DNA of 64,000 nt from Dyella telluris. GTDB taxonomy: Bacteria; Pseudomonadota; Gammaproteobacteria; Xanthomonadales; Rhodanobacteraceae. The DNA lies in the NCBI RefSeq assembly GCF_014297575.1, contig NZ_CP060412.1:2108001-2172000 (forward strand), written 5' to 3'. Below the pieces are notes generated by a model, which saw only the letters and a list, made by a program, of their open reading frames with translations, was not told the origin of the DNA and searched no databases. A program made the translations under genes and the position numbers. Shown piece after piece: positions 62,255-64,000 of the stretch (position 1 is the first letter of the stretch; every line of letters begins with the position of its first letter).

Positions 62255-63235
62255 ATGGATCGTTACGAGCGCATTCTCACCCTGCACCGATTGCTGAAGT
62301 CGGCGCACTATCCCGTGCCTCTGCCTCGTCTGATGGACGAGCTGGAGTGCTCGCGAGCGACGCTTTACCGCGACGTGGCGTTCCTGCGCGATGCGCTGGG
62401 CGCGCCCATCGAGAGCGCGGGCGGCGAACATGCCGCATTCCGCTATGCCGCTGGCGAAGGCGAACGTTTCGAATTGCCGGGACTGTGGCTGACCTCCGAT
62501 GAACTGGCCGCGCTGCTCGCCCTCAACGAACTGATCGGTCGCAGCGGGCCTGGTGTACTTGCGGGTGCCCTCGCGCCATTCAAGGCGCGCATCGAGCACC
62601 TGCTCTCCGACCAGGGCACCGGGAAAACGCTGCCCATCGAGCGCATCCGCGTGATCGCCTGGGGTGAGCGCAAGCTCGACCAGCAGGTGTTCCGCGTGGT
62701 GGCCGGCGCCGTGCTGGAGCGCAAGCAGCTGCGCTTCCGCTACCGCGCGCGCACCACCAATGCCGACAGCCATCGCCGCGTGTCGCCGCAACGCCTCACG
62801 CACTATCGCGACAACTGGTACCTGGACGTGTGGGACCACGACCGCGAAGCACTGCGCAGCTTCGCCGTTGACCGCATTGCCGAGCCGCAGGCGCTGGACG
62901 AACCGGCCCGCGACGTGGCCGAGCAGGATCTCAACGACGCACTTGCCTCCAGCTACGGCATCTTCGCCGGCAAACCCAAGGCGTGGGCCACGCTGCGCTT
63001 CTCGCAGCACGCCGCGCGCTGGGTGGCGGACGAGCACTGGCATTCGCAGCAGAAGGGCGAATGGCTGCCGGACGGCCGCTACGAACTGCAGGTGCCTTAC
63101 TCCAATTCCAAGGAACTGCTGATGGACGTACTCAAGTACGGTCCGGACGCGGAAGTCGTGGCGCCGCTGTCGCTGCGCGAGGAAATGAAGATCCAGCTGC
63201 AGCTGGCCCTGGGTGGATATCAAAGCGAGAAGTGA
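62255..63235 (+). CDS. YafY/WYL-domain transcriptional regulator
   Basis: 326 residues. The N-terminal HTH (DRYERILTLHRLLKSAHYPVPLPRLMDELECSRATLYRDVAFLRDALG) is followed by a WYL domain, with the signature NWYLDVWDHD at about 187 and the Sm-like fold around RKQLRFRYRAR. The C-terminal WCX part follows. WYL regulators sense nucleotides or DNA damage products, and some control defence loci. No defence genes are in view. Its stop lies inside the left arm of the second GAGTGAG palindrome. Confidence 0.87.
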   Translation: MDRYERILTLHRLLKSAHYPVPLPRLMDELECSRATLYRDVAFLRDALGAPIESAGGEHAAFRYAAGEGERFELPGLWLTSDELAALLALNELIGRSGPGVLAGALAPFKARIEHLLSDQGTGKTLPIERIRVIAWGERKLDQQVFRVVAGAVLERKQLRFRYRARTTNADSHRRVSPQRLTHYRDNWYLDVWDHDREALRSFAVDRIAEPQALDEPARDVAEQDLNDALASSYGIFAGKPKAWATLRFSQHAARWVADEHWHSQQKGEWLPDGRYELQVPYSNSKELLMDVLKYGPDAEVVAPLSLREEMKIQLQLALGGYQSEK

Positions 63236-63309
63236 GTAAACAGGAGAGAGCAGTGCGAGAGAGCCGCGGGGCCCACTCTCACTCCTCACTTCTCTCCACT
63301 CACTTCTTG
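63229..63309. repeat. GAGTGAG long imperfect palindrome, copy 2
   Basis: Left arm AGAAGTGAGTAAACAGGAGA, right arm ending TCTCTCCACTCACTTCTTGC. The outer parts are almost identical to the element at 2629-2707, while the inner arms have drifted. The left arm includes the last codons of the WYL gene. It stands 11 bp before the patatin gene, inside a same-strand gene pair. Confidence 0.7.
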
Positions 63310-63320
63310 CCTTTCTGCCC

Positions 63321-64000
63321 ATGAGCGCCATTGATATCGCTGATCCTTCGACGCTTCCCGCCGAAGCCACCGTTCAGAAGAAACCGACCATCGCGCTCGC
63401 CCTTGGTTCCGGCGGCGCCAAAGGCCTGGCGCATATCGGCGCGATCGAGGAGATCGAAGCGCAGGGCTACGAGATCGTCGCCATCGCCGGCACCTCCATG
63501 GGTGCACTGATCGGCGGCATCTACGCCACCGGCAAGCTGACGGTGTATCGCGACTGGGTCTGCTCGCTGGCCAAGATGGACGTGCTCAAGCTGGTGGACT
63601 GGACCTTGTCCGGCGGTGGCCTGATCAAAGGCGAGCGCATCATCGAGACCATGCGTGGCCTGATCGGCGATGTCGCCATCGAAGACCTTCCGCTGGCCTA
63701 TACCGCCGTGGCCACCGACCTGGACCGCGAACGCGAGGTGTGGCTGACGCGCGGCCCGCTGTTTGATGCCATCCGCGCCTCGATTGCCATTCCCACGCTG
63801 TTTCGCCCGCACATGCTGTCCGACCGGCGGCTGATTGATGGCGGCTTGCTCAATCCCGTGCCGGTGACGCCGCTGATTCGCGAAACCGCCGACTACCTGT
63901 TCGCCGTGAGCATGGATGGTCCGCCCGATGCCGGCACGCCGGACGTGGTGCCCGCCACGCCCACGGCCAACGATGACAGCTACCGGTCGCGCATCACCGA
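63321..64000 (+). CDS. Patatin-like phospholipase (RssA-type), 3' truncated
   Basis: 226 codons are visible and the frame is open at the window end. LALGSGGAKGLAHIGAIEE gives the glycine-rich oxyanion hole, IAGTSMGALIGG the nucleophile Ser59, and LIDGGLLNP the Asp173 of the Ser-Asp dyad. There is no signal peptide, so it is likely cytoplasmic, like RssA. Members release fatty acids from phospholipids. The ATG at 63321 directly precedes the conserved domain. Confidence 0.9.
   Translation, partial: MSAIDIADPSTLPAEATVQKKPTIALALGSGGAKGLAHIGAIEEIEAQGYEIVAIAGTSMGALIGGIYATGKLTVYRDWVCSLAKMDVLKLVDWTLSGGGLIKGERIIETMRGLIGDVAIEDLPLAYTAVATDLDREREVWLTRGPLFDAIRASIAIPTLFRPHMLSDRRLIDGGLLNPVPVTPLIRETADYLFAVSMDGPPDAGTPDVVPATPTANDDSYRSRIT

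Overview
The window is about 64 kb of GC-rich, gene-dense chromosome from a gammaproteobacterium. Gene content (Entner-Doudoroff operon, cyo-type quinol oxidase, AlgZ/AlgR next to hemC, DUF1272 and DUF2239 proteins, PagL-like and LpxL-like lipid A enzymes) and the style of the intergenic palindromes point to Xanthomonadales, most likely Rhodanobacteraceae (Dyella, Luteibacter, Rhodanobacter). This taxonomic call is an inference. I see no rRNA, tRNA, CRISPR array, transposase or prophage gene.

Layout. 0-4.2 kb: end of a GT-B type transferase, a GT39 membrane glycosyltransferase with a small TPR partner, an LpxL-type acyltransferase and dtd. 4.3-6.2 kb: rpoD with a readable promoter and terminator. 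6.4-12.9 kb (minus strand): a SnoaL-like protein, a secreted S10 peptidase, an orphan RND permease and a DMT transporter. 13-17.6 kb: a GlxA/FtrA regulator divergent from rhodanese, GNAT and DUF1272 genes, then a MASE1-PAS-PAS-GGDEF diguanylate cyclase. 17.6-23.9 kb: an MHS-type MFS carrier divergent from cyoABCD plus SURF1. 24-25.6 kb: three small exported proteins. 25.7-31.6 kb: the zwf-pgl-edd-eda operon, divergent from a GntR/HutC regulator, with repeated TGGTAT half-sites between them. 32-35.1 kb: a second orphan RND permease, paralogous to the first and of identical length.

36.3-52 kb: DUF3617 protein, secreted phosphoesterase, Tat-exported multicopper oxidase, MATE pump with a DUF2239 protein, bestrophin-like channel, PagL-like deacylase, a complete marR-OMF-emrA-emrB efflux operon with two clear MarR-type operators, and an AraC regulator. 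This block lies between two inverted copies of a roughly 1.06-kb non-coding mosaic repeat (35.2-36.2 and 52.1-53.2 kb). A third, partial copy is at 45.2-45.5 kb. 53.2-64 kb: S9 peptidase, carboxylesterase, AlgZ/AlgR two-component pair, a TPR protein, hemC, a DUF481 outer-membrane protein, an unidentified membrane protein, a WYL regulator and the start of a patatin-like phospholipase.

The most unusual material is between the genes. At least four families of palindromic repeats occur: REP-like GTAGGAGCGCAC pairs, GTCATTCCCGC pairs, a GAGTGAG long hairpin, and the mosaic element built from about ten successive hairpins. Differences between copies of the mosaic are mirrored on both arms of its hairpins. 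On the regulatory side the best signals are the shared operator array between zwf and the GntR gene, the twin MarR operators, and a palindrome over the -10 box of the PagL-like gene.
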